This document shows positions 26,774 through 35,938 of a stretch of 64,000 bases of DNA, piece after piece. A model generated the notes under the pieces. That model saw only the letters and a list, made by a program, of their open reading frames with translations. It made no database searches and had not been told where the DNA came from. Made by a program: the position numbers and the translations under genes. How positions within the stretch are numbered: the first letter of the stretch is position 1; the number at the start of each line of letters is the position of its first letter. This DNA comes from Weissella sagaensis (GTDB lineage: Bacteria > Bacillota > Bacilli > Lactobacillales > Lactobacillaceae), in assembly GCF_005405285.1 (NCBI RefSeq), contig NZ_BJDT01000003.1, positions 163,464 through 227,463 of the forward strand. The letters are read 5' to 3'.

Positions 26774-28756
26774 TTATTTCATGGTTTTTGTAAATTTATT
26801 AGACAAATAATGTTGGCCATCACTCAAATCATATTGTACTAACTTAAAATCTGCTAATAAACGTTTCTGTTTACTGGTTAATTGTTTCGTTTGGATAGTA
26901 TGGCCTTGTTCATCTACAAATTTTCCCCGTGTATAATTAGCAAACGCAGGCAATTGTTCACTCACCTGTGTCTGTAAAGCATAAAACGGTGAAACTTTGA
27001 CATTCATCGCGTCTAATGTCAAAGCTGGGAAATCACTTGGAGAAGCATATGGCCGCTTAAGATTACTTTGTAACTGTTCCCTTTTTTTAGCAGCATCATT
27101 TTGATAAATAAAATAATCTGTCTCATGAGCTTCTTTTGCTTGAATTTGCGGGTCAACAAAAGTAAAAATTCCTGGCCAATGATCACCATAAAACACCAAT
27201 GTAATTGGTCGCTTTGAATTATCAACATGCTTAATCAATTTTTCCAAGGCCAAGTCAGATTGATGAACACCTGCTAGGTAACTTTCTATCTGGGTCTTAG
27301 TATTTCCTGAAACAACTGGTTTTGTCATTTGATACTGATTATTAGGATATTCTCCTTGATAATACGGCATATGATTCTGCATGGTCATTAACTGAATAAA
27401 TTGCGATTTTTTATCAGTTGACTTCAAAATTTTATTTTCTAAGTACTTAAAGGCATTATCATCTGTCGGATAGGCATTCTCAGAAGCACCACCCAGATAC
27501 TTTTTAGGATAAGTATCATCCTTATTATCCGTAGTATAAAAATGGTTAATCCCCATTTTCTTATACGCTTCTTTACGATTATACAAACTTCCCACAAACG
27601 GATGTAATACTTCTTTTTTATCAAATACTTGTGCAATATTAGGCACTGTATGCGCAAAAGGTACTAATTGCACATATGGAACAGTCATCTCTGGTGCATA
27701 TGTTGCTAATGGAAAACCAGCTAATGTCATATATTCAATATTAGCAGTCCCTCCACCGTAACCAGAAGATAACATTTTTCCAGACACAGTTGCTTGTTGT
27801 TTAACAGCCTCCAAATTCTTAGAAACGTTATCCCCTTTATATTGGAATCCTTTAATATCATTTGGATTAGCGAGAGATTCACTTAAAATATAAGCAACTG
27901 TTTGTCCCGCTGCTTTTGATTGTCGTGTTTCATTAATTTGTTGTGCTGTATTACCATACTTCTTCTCAATACGTTGCATTTCTTTAGCCGAATAATCATG
28001 AGGTTCACGCATAATAACGGTTGAAATATTCGCCATAAAAGTCGCAATTGGGCCGTTCCAAAGTGAATCATCCCCAGAACTATAAACAACCCGTTGATAA
28101 CCAAACTTTTGTAGCCAAGCCTGATTATGATCGGCATTAACAACAAACGAAATTGATAATGAACCCATTGTAACGACCAACATAACCAAACGAAACCATT
28201 TATTTTTGAACTTTAATTGGCTAAAAAAATTATTTAAACGGCCAAGTTTTTGTTTATGTACGAGATATTCTAGTAATACCGCAATAATAAGGATAATTAA
28301 TCCTAAACTAACGGCACCAATTAATAATTGGCGATCAATCATTCCTGTTAGGCCACCAACAGCAGTCGCTTCCGACATGTCACTAAACATTATTGGTTCA
28401 TTACGTGCTTTAACTTTCATGTACTCAGCAACAAAAACAACAATTACTGTTATCAGATAAATCGCTATCGTCATAAAAAAGCGATTTAAAATTGCATAAA
28501 TTAAAACAAAAAATACAAAACAAATAAACACTGAAAACCAAGCACGTGGCGCTAACATAAATTTAATTGATTCACCTAGGGCTTTTGTAAAATCTGTTGT
28601 CTGATTATAACGACCCCAATCTTGGAAAAACATTGCCACTTGCAACATAACTGTCGTACCGATTGCTAATAATAAACCGGTTAATGTTACTCGCATCATT
28701 CCAATATAATTTAACGGTCTAATTGGTGTTTTTCTTTTTTTATTTATGCCATTCAT
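26774..28756 (-). CDS. LtaS/MdoB-type phosphoglycerol transferase, cassette C
   Basis: This 660-aa paralogue has the same architecture: about five N-terminal membrane helices with VKARNEPIMFSDMSEATAV, then the extracellular sulfatase fold. It contains LSESL, GGGTANIEYMTLAGF, LHPFVGSLYNRKEAYKK, MTMQNHMPYY and FYGDHWPG. The N-terminus is more basic and more diverged than in A and B. A 36-base gap separates it from its membrane partner, unlike the abutting A and B pairs. It could differ in acceptor, but this cannot be read from sequence. Confidence 0.85.
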   Translation of the reverse strand: MNGINKKRKTPIRPLNYIGMMRVTLTGLLLAIGTTVMLQVAMFFQDWGRYNQTTDFTKALGESIKFMLAPRAWFSVFICFVFFVLIYAILNRFFMTIAIYLITVIVVFVAEYMKVKARNEPIMFSDMSEATAVGGLTGMIDRQLLIGAVSLGLIILIIAVLLEYLVHKQKLGRLNNFFSQLKFKNKWFRLVMLVVTMGSLSISFVVNADHNQAWLQKFGYQRVVYSSGDDSLWNGPIATFMANISTVIMREPHDYSAKEMQRIEKKYGNTAQQINETRQSKAAGQTVAYILSESLANPNDIKGFQYKGDNVSKNLEAVKQQATVSGKMLSSGYGGGTANIEYMTLAGFPLATYAPEMTVPYVQLVPFAHTVPNIAQVFDKKEVLHPFVGSLYNRKEAYKKMGINHFYTTDNKDDTYPKKYLGGASENAYPTDDNAFKYLENKILKSTDKKSQFIQLMTMQNHMPYYQGEYPNNQYQMTKPVVSGNTKTQIESYLAGVHQSDLALEKLIKHVDNSKRPITLVFYGDHWPGIFTFVDPQIQAKEAHETDYFIYQNDAAKKREQLQSNLKRPYASPSDFPALTLDAMNVKVSPFYALQTQVSEQLPAFANYTRGKFVDEQGHTIQTKQLTSKQKRLLADFKLVQYDLSDGQHYLSNKFTKTMK

Positions 28757-28792
28757 TTTTAACCCCTACTTATATACTTTTGTTCTAATGCG

Positions 28793-29758
28793 CTATTTTT
28801 TGATTAATAGTATTAACTTTTGTAACATAACTATCACAGCAATACTAATTAATACTATCAAAATTGTATAAACGTTTGCCATGACACTGTTTATCTGGAT
28901 AAACAACAATACCAACGTGGCTACTGATAGCCCTAGTATAAAATGATCACCTAAATATTTTAAAATTATTTGCAATGGCTTAATTTGATAAATTACCCTA
29001 TCATGAAAAACATAAATAACACTTACTGCAAATAAGCTTGCAATGGTGCCAAGAATAGGATGTGGATTATACGCAACAGTAAAATCAAAGGCCCCACTAA
29101 TACTACTAATAGACCACAAGATAATACCAACAAAAAATGTGGCTAGGGTCATGGGCATTTTTTGTTGGTCTTTAATTAAAGAACCAAAATACATAAAGGG
29201 TTGCGCAATCAATGCTGCTTCCAATGACCATGGTAATTGCACAATAGTTCTAAACCAATAACCAGCGGCTGTCAGCATAATGATTGCTATTACCATCAAC
29301 CACGACTTCTCTAATTTGGTAACCAAATTAAAAATTAACGTCGCAAAAAAGATAGCTAGTAATAACCAAACCAAGCCAACGCCAAAACTGCTTTGACCAA
29401 ATAAAGTATCTGTTGGCCAACCAATACCATAGGCAAATGTTTTAATAATGGTCTTAACATCTGAAAAAGGTTGCTTAATCCATGATAGTTGGCTAGCCAA
29501 TATATTCAAAGCCATAATAACAATACTGGTTATGACATATGGTATAACCATTTTTTTTATACCATTTAATAATAGATGAGAAAATGATCGGGTACTATCT
29601 ATAAAATAACCAACTACAAAAAAGATAGTTGGCACCGTTACTATCGTCAACAGTTGATAAATATGTATGTGTTGCTGTGCATTAATAACTTGCTCAATCA
29701 TTAATAAAATAAATACTAAACCAACTAATGATTTCATCCGCCCCTTTAGTGTATCCAT
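28793..29758 (-). CDS. Acyltransferase-3-like membrane protein without catalytic His, cassette C
   Basis: This is a polytopic protein of about 321 aa, homologous to the A and B partners (IVTVPTIFFVVGYFI, TFAYGIGWPTDTLFGQ, AGYWFRTIVQLPWSLEAALIAQPF). Helix 1 has LMIEQVI, again Gln in place of the expected His. The frame is open to 29821, but GGAGGAG precedes the ATG at 29758 and the apt terminator occupies the extra stretch, so the shorter start is used. It is the first gene of the three-cassette island in the direction of transcription. Confidence 0.7.
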   Translation of the reverse strand: MDTLKGRMKSLVGLVFILLMIEQVINAQQHIHIYQLLTIVTVPTIFFVVGYFIDSTRSFSHLLLNGIKKMVIPYVITSIVIMALNILASQLSWIKQPFSDVKTIIKTFAYGIGWPTDTLFGQSSFGVGLVWLLLAIFFATLIFNLVTKLEKSWLMVIAIIMLTAAGYWFRTIVQLPWSLEAALIAQPFMYFGSLIKDQQKMPMTLATFFVGIILWSISSISGAFDFTVAYNPHPILGTIASLFAVSVIYVFHDRVIYQIKPLQIILKYLGDHFILGLSVATLVLLFIQINSVMANVYTILIVLISIAVIVMLQKLILLIKK

Positions 29759-29779
29759 ATCTCCTCCATACCCTATTAT

Positions 29780-29818
29780 AAAAAACAAGAGACCCAAACA
29801 AATGTCTGAGTCTCTTTT
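29780..29818 (-). terminator. Terminator of recJ-apt
   Basis: AAGAGACTC pairs with GGTCTCTT and is followed on the minus strand by GTTTTTTAT. It separates the housekeeping unit from the cassette island. Confidence 0.8.
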
Positions 29819-29828
29819 CAATATATCT

Positions 29829-30344
29829 TTAGTAACTCATCAATGATAAGATATCATAACCTTCAAGTTTTTCACGACCATTTAAATCTTTTAACTCAAT
29901 CATAAAGGCCAATCCAGCAACTATACCCCCTAAAGATTCTACCAACTTAATGGCAGCAGCAATTGTGCCACCCGTAGCAAGTAGATCATCAGTAATCAAC
30001 ACTTTTTCACCGGGCTTAATAGCATCTTTATGCATTTCTAATGCTGCTTCACCATACTCTAAAGTATATTTTTCACTAACGGTTTCTCTTGGTAACTTAC
30101 CAGGTTTACGTGCTAAGACAATACCAGTACCTAGTTCATTAGCAACTGGTGCCCCAACTAAAAACCCACGAGATTCAGGACCAACTACAACGTTCACATC
30201 ACGCATTTTAGCAAAGTGTGTGATGCGCCGGGTTGCTTCGGCGTACGCTTTTGGATCACCCCATAATGGCGTGATGTCACGGAAGATAACACCTTTTTCA
30301 GGAAAATCCGGAATAGAGGTAATATAGTCATTCAAATCCAACAT
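29829..30344 (-). CDS. apt: Adenine phosphoribosyltransferase
   Basis: This enzyme salvages adenine to AMP using PRPP. The 171-aa protein starts [25 protein letters not shown] and carries the PRPP-binding motif [14 protein letters not shown] near residue 118 and the [14 protein letters not shown] segment. It follows recJ by four bases, the usual recJ-apt arrangement in Firmicutes. Confidence 0.97.
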   Translation of the reverse strand: MLDLNDYITSIPDFPEKGVIFRDITPLWGDPKAYAEATRRITHFAKMRDVNVVVGPESRGFLVGAPVANELGTGIVLARKPGKLPRETVSEKYTLEYGEAALEMHKDAIKPGEKVLITDDLLATGGTIAAAIKLVESLGGIVAGLAFMIELKDLNGREKLEGYDILSLMSY

Positions 30345-30348
30345 CTGT

Positions 30349-32655
30349 TTAGCTCTCCTGCTTACTTAAATTCATTAATAACGTTTCTAATTCAGTTGTT
30401 GTACTGTAAATTAGTTGTCGTTCAAGATCTCGCTGTACCATAAATTTTTGAAACGTCTCTGTTTCGGTTAGATTCAATGGCGCCGGATTTGGTACAGCAT
30501 TTAAAACACCATTCTCGATTATAACAAATTTTGCTTCCAAAAACACCTTTAATATTAACTGTAATGTTAACTTGTGTATGCTCAAATGATTGACAGCATC
30601 ATCCAACTGCCTATTTAAATCAATATTTCTAAACGAATTAACAAATTTAAAAACCTTTGCAAAAGTTGGCTTATCTGGTACTTTTTGTAAATAAACGGGA
30701 TTTTTAACATAAAACATTGGTACCAAAAGCTCCGGTACAGCATTTTGTAATAGTTCTTGTAATTGTGGCAATGATTCCGGTAAATCCACTAACACCATCG
30801 TTTGAATCCCTGTTTGCCGATCAATATCATGCCACATCACTGCATTTGCGGGTTGTGTAATATACTCAGATAGCTGTTGATAATGATTTTTATTGAAAAA
30901 TACATATGTCGCATTAGCAGCAAAAGTTTGTTTAGTTAAGCGACTAGTACGCTTATCTAAAATTGCGGCCCCCTGAGCGGCCATATCTTTCAACATTAAC
31001 TGATAGGTTGTACTGCCTCGAAACGTATTTTGACTCATCGTTCCTGTAACTTGCAATGATGAAAAATGGCCATTCAAAGCATCTGCTTGTTGACCCCAAC
31101 CAAAAGCAATAATTGGTAGTACACCCGCTGCTGTCTGCGCTGTAAATCTTAAATGCTTACCCTCAGACATTGTTTTAACTTTATCAACGTTGTCTACATT
31201 AACGACAAATAATGGCTCCGGATTACCCTCACCAAATGGTGCTAACACCTGTAAATCATCAAAATTTTGTTGCGTAAAATCTGATGCAGTAACTTCAGCA
31301 GCAATTTGCAATTTTGGCTTTTGAGCTGTATCTAGAGCTTGTTTAGTCGCTTCATCTTTTAAAACTGACCTAATCATTGCCAAATTATCTGTTGGTATCG
31401 TCATCCCAGCAGCACTCGCATGACCACCAAAGTTTGTCATTAAATCACGATGACCATCTAAAGCCTTAAACAAGTCAAAAGCTGCTACTGATCGCCCAGA
31501 TCCCTTCATCTCGTTATCATTTATTGTTAACACAATCGTTGGTTTATCAGTTTGCTCAACTAATTTGCTAGCAACAATACCTAATACACCTTCATGCCAT
31601 CCTTCACCAGCAACCACTAAAACTGGATCAGCTGATAATTCTTGTGCTTGAGCCTGTGCAGCAACCGTTATATCATTCACTAATTGCTGTCGCTTTTGAT
31701 TAAGTTCGTTAACATGTTCTGCTAAAGTTTTAGCACTTTCATCATCATCCATCAATAACAATCGAACACCCGTCGTTGCATCTTCCAAACGTCCCAAAGA
31801 ATTAAGACGCGGTGCAATCGTGAAGCCAATTGTTGATGAATCGATATCTGATAATTGTGTACCAGCGGCTGCTAACAATGCTGATAACCCCGGACGTGGA
31901 TCTAACTTTAAATTTTCAAGCCCTTGTTTTACAATGATTCGATTTTCATCTGTCAATGACATAACATCTGCCACCGTACCTAGAGCAGCTAAATCCAACA
32001 CTTCATCTGCTGGTTCTTCAAGCAATGCTGAAGCAACTTTAAAAGCAACACCAGCACCTGATAAACCACCAAATGGATACTCACCATCTGGATGACGGGG
32101 ATGTACAATCGCTGTCGCTACCGGTAAATCTGCTGGTAACTCATGATGGTCTGTAATAATAACATCAATACCCTGTGACATTAACCAAGCTACTTCGTTT
32201 TTACCTGAAACACCATTATCAACTGTCACAAGCAACTGCATCCCATCAGCAGCAAGTTTTTGATAATTATCTAAATTAGGTCCGTATCCATCACTAAAGC
32301 GACTTGGGATAAAATAAGTCACATTAGCACCCATCAACTCCAAAGCCCACGTCATAATTGCCGTACTGGTCATACCATCAACATCGTAATCACCATAAAC
32401 AACAATGTTTTCACCGTTGTCAATAGCCTGGAATAAACGTTCAATCGCTTTATTCATATCATGCAATAAGAATGGATCATATAACGCTGAGATTTCAGGA
32501 CGTAAAAAGGCATTTGCTGTTTCAACGGTATCATAGCCACGATTGACCAAAATTTTAGCAATTAATTTAGAGATACCAAATGTTTCGCTCAGTTCATTAA
32601 TCGCTTTTTGGTTTTGAATATCCGGTTGTTCCCATTGATAACGTGAATTAATCAT
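30349..32655 (-). CDS. recJ: Single-stranded-DNA-specific exonuclease RecJ
   Basis: This 5'-3' exonuclease acts on single-stranded DNA in recombination and base-excision repair. The 768-aa protein has the DHH-domain motifs [15 protein letters not shown] near residue 72, [17 protein letters not shown], then [10 protein letters not shown]. The DHHA1 region near residue 400 has GGHASAAGM, followed by the OB-fold and a C-terminal extension found in Lactobacillales RecJ. GAGGAGG precedes the start. Downstream it is coupled to apt. Confidence 0.96.
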   Translation of the reverse strand: MINSRYQWEQPDIQNQKAINELSETFGISKLIAKILVNRGYDTVETANAFLRPEISALYDPFLLHDMNKAIERLFQAIDNGENIVVYGDYDVDGMTSTAIMTWALELMGANVTYFIPSRFSDGYGPNLDNYQKLAADGMQLLVTVDNGVSGKNEVAWLMSQGIDVIITDHHELPADLPVATAIVHPRHPDGEYPFGGLSGAGVAFKVASALLEEPADEVLDLAALGTVADVMSLTDENRIIVKQGLENLKLDPRPGLSALLAAAGTQLSDIDSSTIGFTIAPRLNSLGRLEDATTGVRLLLMDDDESAKTLAEHVNELNQKRQQLVNDITVAAQAQAQELSADPVLVVAGEGWHEGVLGIVASKLVEQTDKPTIVLTINDNEMKGSGRSVAAFDLFKALDGHRDLMTNFGGHASAAGMTIPTDNLAMIRSVLKDEATKQALDTAQKPKLQIAAEVTASDFTQQNFDDLQVLAPFGEGNPEPLFVVNVDNVDKVKTMSEGKHLRFTAQTAAGVLPIIAFGWGQQADALNGHFSSLQVTGTMSQNTFRGSTTYQLMLKDMAAQGAAILDKRTSRLTKQTFAANATYVFFNKNHYQQLSEYITQPANAVMWHDIDRQTGIQTMVLVDLPESLPQLQELLQNAVPELLVPMFYVKNPVYLQKVPDKPTFAKVFKFVNSFRNIDLNRQLDDAVNHLSIHKLTLQLILKVFLEAKFVIIENGVLNAVPNPAPLNLTETETFQKFMVQRDLERQLIYSTTTELETLLMNLSKQES

Positions 32656-32671
32656 GAAATGCCTCCTCGTT

Positions 32672-33652
32672 CTATGAAATAGTGTCTGTTTCAGGTAATG
32701 TCATTGGTTTTGAATTTGTTTGTTCACCAAATGGCACATCATACACATCAAAATCATTAACAACACGTATGTTTTCAAAAGTTGAACGTGCTTGATAAGC
32801 CAATTCATTTGCTGCCTTACCTGCATAACGTGCCGAAATATGTGTCAATAATAACCGTCCAACTTGAGCTTGCGCTGCAATTTTAGCTGCCTGTATGCTA
32901 GTTGTATGGTAGTGATTACGTGCTTGCTTACCTTCACCTTTACCATATGTTGATTCATGAACCATAACATCAGCATTTTTCGCCAGTAGTAGCGTATTGT
33001 CATTTTTTCGTGTATCCCCGATAATTGCAACACAACGACCAGGCTTCGCTTCACCAATGACATCCTTACTATAAATAGTTCGTCCGTCTGACAACGTAAT
33101 ATCCTTACCTTGTTTTAATTGTCCATATAATGGACCTTCTGGTACGTTCAATTCGCGCAAGCGTTCTACTAGTAATTCACCTGGATGTGCATGTTCTTCA
33201 ACACGGTAGCCAAATGATAAAATACGGTGGTCTAATGGTAGAGCTGTTACTGTGAATTTAGCCGTTTCTAATACCTCGCCACCTGCGTCAGGTAATTCCA
33301 CAAAAGAAATTGGATAGGTTAGATGGGTTTGTGAAACTTGTAAACTAACTTCCACAAATTGACGGATTCCTTTCGGCCCATATATCATTAAGGGCTCATC
33401 GCCTCCTTGAAAAGAGCGTGAAGACAATAGTCCTGGTAATCCATAAATATGATCACCGTGTAAATGCGTGATAAATATTTTCGTGATTTTGCGTGGTCGA
33501 ATAGTTGATTGTAACATTTGACGTTGCGTACCTTCACCAACATCAAACAACCAAACTTCATTAATTTCCTCAAGCAAACGTAAAGCAACACCCGTTACAT
33601 TACGAAAACGTGCTGGAGAACCAGCGCCAGTCCCTAGAAACTCAATTTGCAT
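32672..33652 (-). CDS. rnz: Ribonuclease Z
   Basis: This zinc-dependent endonuclease trims tRNA 3' ends. The 326-aa metallo-beta-lactamase fold has [10 protein letters not shown] at the start, the metal motif [13 protein letters not shown] near residue 63, ALPLDHRI near residue 138, IGDTRKNDN near residue 210 and LLTHISARY near residue 270. The length is normal for bacterial RNase Z. It is followed by recJ after 16 bases. Confidence 0.97.
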   Translation of the reverse strand: MQIEFLGTGAGSPARFRNVTGVALRLLEEINEVWLFDVGEGTQRQMLQSTIRPRKITKIFITHLHGDHIYGLPGLLSSRSFQGGDEPLMIYGPKGIRQFVEVSLQVSQTHLTYPISFVELPDAGGEVLETAKFTVTALPLDHRILSFGYRVEEHAHPGELLVERLRELNVPEGPLYGQLKQGKDITLSDGRTIYSKDVIGEAKPGRCVAIIGDTRKNDNTLLLAKNADVMVHESTYGKGEGKQARNHYHTTSIQAAKIAAQAQVGRLLLTHISARYAGKAANELAYQARSTFENIRVVNDFDVYDVPFGEQTNSKPMTLPETDTIS

Positions 33653-33711
33653 AATTAGGAACTCCTTATCCTTTTAAATTATTTGTGCTTATTTCTAATT
33701 GAATTTTACTC

Positions 33712-33736
33712 AAAAAGAAAACCGCCTAAATGACGG
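33712..33736 (-). terminator. Probable terminator of the membrane-anchored protein gene
   Basis: ACCG/CGGT forms a short stem on the minus strand with TTTTCTTTTT after it. The stem is weak but correctly placed. Confidence 0.5.
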
Positions 33737-33794
33737 TCTATACTAGTTATAATTTTAGCATTTTTTAACTGCTTTATACAGCAGTTTAATGATG

Positions 33795-34538
33795 CTAAAA
33801 CGTAATTGTCCTAACTGATGATGGTTTTACAATCTCATTATTTGCTGAATCTTTAACTGTCGCAAATTGTATATCCAGTGATGATAAATGTTTTCCCACA
33901 TGTTTAGGAACCAATACAGTTGTCGTTGTCGACGTCGTTTCGTAAGGTACAATACCTGAAGTATTTAAACGACCATCGTTGTAGATACCACTCAATATCG
34001 ACATCGTTGTGTCATCAGAATATTTAATTGCTGTAATACCAGGTGTAATTGCTGTTACTAAATTATTGTTTGTCACATCATAGTTAATAACCAACGTGAT
34101 AAATTTGGCACCTAATTTGCGATCGTTTAACGAACGTTTAGCTGATAATAGCGAATTTTGTGTGCGTGCAGTATTCTGAATAATATTGATATTTTTAATA
34201 TGATAAATCATATTACCATTCGTAATGGTACTATCAACTTTTTTATTATCTACCCACTTCTGTTCAAGTCCTGTTTCTGTTAGTTGGTACTGACCAATTT
34301 TTTTAAGTTGTCCACGTTCAACATAGTTTTTATTTGCTAAATCTTTTTTGGTCGGTTGATATTCTTCATAACTGTCTTGTCCTTTTTTGGCAAAAGGAAG
34401 TTTATTATGATTCATAGCTTCTTCTGCCATTGTTCGTACACGCGTTGGTTGCCCATTGTTACGATATAATACTAAAACCATAATGAGCGCAACAATCGCA
34501 ATTATGGTCGTTAAAAGCCAGCCCATTCGTCTATGCAT
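33795..34538 (-). CDS. Membrane-anchored extracellular protein of unknown function
   Basis: The 247-aa protein has one N-terminal membrane helix (residues 7-24, WLLTTIIAIVALIMVLVLY) and no lipobox, then an extracellular region. The region after residue 100 looks like a beta-sandwich of the DUF4352 style (ITLVINYDVTNNNLVTAITPG, followed by a Thr-rich stretch and TVLVPKHVGKHL), but no family was firmly recognised. It follows a 91-aa protein by 15 bases, downstream of the DnaK operon terminator. GGAAGGG precedes the start. Confidence 0.65.
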   Translation of the reverse strand: MHRRMGWLLTTIIAIVALIMVLVLYRNNGQPTRVRTMAEEAMNHNKLPFAKKGQDSYEEYQPTKKDLANKNYVERGQLKKIGQYQLTETGLEQKWVDNKKVDSTITNGNMIYHIKNINIIQNTARTQNSLLSAKRSLNDRKLGAKFITLVINYDVTNNNLVTAITPGITAIKYSDDTTMSILSGIYNDGRLNTSGIVPYETTSTTTTVLVPKHVGKHLSSLDIQFATVKDSANNEIVKPSSVRTITF

Positions 34539-34553
34539 ATTACCCTTCCTTAA

Positions 34554-34829
34554 TTAGGCTAACACAATAATGTTGTCTATAATACGATAACCGTATATTT
34601 TATGTAATAATTGTTCGCTATCACGAATCATTATCTCCAAATCATTTTCATCATACTTTTGTAAATCATGAATCGTTGTGCTTTGATTTGGCGCTAACGT
34701 TAAAATTAATTTTTTATCTTCTTTACCCATAATTTCAACAAACACATACTCTGATGAAAATAATTGTGTTGCCAACGGACGTTCTAATGGCATACCAAGT
34801 AAAGAAATTTTTAAATCTCCTAAGCGCAT
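34554..34829 (-). CDS. Unrecognised 91-aa cytoplasmic protein
   Basis: This small soluble protein begins MRLGDLKISLLGMPLERPL and has alternating hydrophobic segments suggesting a small alpha/beta fold; no signal or membrane segment is seen. CGGAGG precedes the ATG. It lies between dnaJ and the membrane-anchored protein and probably shares a transcript with the latter. No family was recognised. Confidence 0.65.
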   Translation of the reverse strand: MRLGDLKISLLGMPLERPLATQLFSSEYVFVEIMGKEDKKLILTLAPNQSTTIHDLQKYDENDLEIMIRDSEQLLHKIYGYRIIDNIIVLA

Positions 34830-34866
34830 TTAGTAACCTCCGTTTTCTTTATCAATTATGCCATAC

Positions 34867-34902
34867 AAAAAAGCAAGTAACCTTAAACAAAGTCACTTGC
34901 TT
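34867..34902 (-). terminator. Terminator of the DnaK operon
   Basis: AAGCAAGT pairs with ACTTGCTT and is followed on the minus strand by TTTTGTATGG. It lies just after dnaJ. Confidence 0.75.
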
Positions 34903-34908
34903 GTATTT

Positions 34909-35829
34909 TTAGCCGAAAAATCCTTTTTTATGTTCACCAGTCATTGCTTCTTTAAAAGCTTCAAGTGCTTTCTTCTGTTCCTTATTCAATTTCTTTGGAA
35001 CATCTACATACAATGTCACAATGTGATCACCGTTGTTACCACTACGCATATGTGGTGCACCTTTACCACGTAGACGGAAATTAGTCTCAGTTGCTGTACC
35101 AGAAGGCACCTTTAATTTAACATCACCATGCACTGTTTTAACTGAAATTTCGCCACCTAATGCAGCTGTTGTAAAGTCAATTGGCATACGTGAATAAATC
35201 GTTGTCCCTTCACGTTCAAAATCATCCTTTGACGGTGAAACACGGAATACAACAAACAGATCACCATATGGACCACCATTAAAGCCGGCTTCACCTTGAC
35301 CAGTCAAACGCATTTGTTGACCATTTTCAACACCAGCTGGAACAGTAACCTTTAGTTCTTTGCTTTCTTGTTTACCGTCATTTGTTGCACGTGTATACGA
35401 AATTGTTGCATCTTTACCAAAAACAGCCTCTTCAAAGGTTAGATTCATTCTGTATTGCAAATCTTGTCCCTTGCGTGGACGGTTAGGATCTTGGAATCCA
35501 CCACCAAACATTTGACTAAAGATATCACCAAGGTCAGAAAAGTCGCCATATTGGGCGTTACCGCCACCAAAACCACCAAAGCCACCGAAACCACCTTGAC
35601 CACCAGGTTGGCCATCTGTTGCACCATATTGGTCATACATTGCACGCTTTTGTTCATCACCTAATGTTTCATAGGCTTCTTGTATTTCTTTATATTTTTC
35701 TTCAGCACCTGCCTCATGATTAAGATCTGGGTGATACTTTTTTGATAATTTACGGTAAGCCTTCTTAATTTCATCTTGTGAGGCATTTTTATCAATACCT
35801 AAACGCTCATATAATTCAGTATTATTCAT
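34909..35829 (-). CDS. DnaJ-type co-chaperone without zinc finger
   Basis: This Hsp40 partner of DnaK is encoded at the dnaJ position of the operon. The 306-aa protein has a J domain (residues 1-70, with HPD at 33-35), a Gly/Phe-rich linker (about 77-110) and two C-terminal beta domains ([41 protein letters not shown]-like [16 protein letters not shown]). The four CXXCXGXG zinc modules normally present between them are absent: the chain passes from [13 protein letters not shown] directly to ELKVTVPAG. It is therefore of the CbpA/DnaJ class-II type, although it occupies the classical dnaJ locus. AGGAGG precedes the start. Confidence 0.9.
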   Translation of the reverse strand: MNNTELYERLGIDKNASQDEIKKAYRKLSKKYHPDLNHEAGAEEKYKEIQEAYETLGDEQKRAMYDQYGATDGQPGGQGGFGGFGGFGGGNAQYGDFSDLGDIFSQMFGGGFQDPNRPRKGQDLQYRMNLTFEEAVFGKDATISYTRATNDGKQESKELKVTVPAGVENGQQMRLTGQGEAGFNGGPYGDLFVVFRVSPSKDDFEREGTTIYSRMPIDFTTAALGGEISVKTVHGDVKLKVPSGTATETNFRLRGKGAPHMRSGNNGDHIVTLYVDVPKKLNKEQKKALEAFKEAMTGEHKKGFFG

Positions 35830-35862
35830 GAGGCAAATCCTCCTAAAAATTTTAATATGTAT

Positions 35863-35894
35863 CGTGATTGCGAGCTGCTATTCTCACAATCACG
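35863..35894 (-). other. Strong hairpin between dnaK and dnaJ
   Basis: CGTGATTGTGAG and CTCGCAATCACG can pair around a short loop, with one G-T pair. No T-tract follows, so this is probably not a simple terminator. It could protect the dnaK message or mark a processing site that sets the DnaK/DnaJ ratio. Confidence 0.55.
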
Positions 35895-35938
35895 TACGGT
35901 CTGTAACGTAGGGGTGTTCAGATCGTTAAATCATTTGA

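Noticed and set aside
33765..33787. AACTGCT/AGCAGTT hairpin near the rnz start
   Set aside because: No T-tract on the strand being transcribed and no conserved context; probably incidental.
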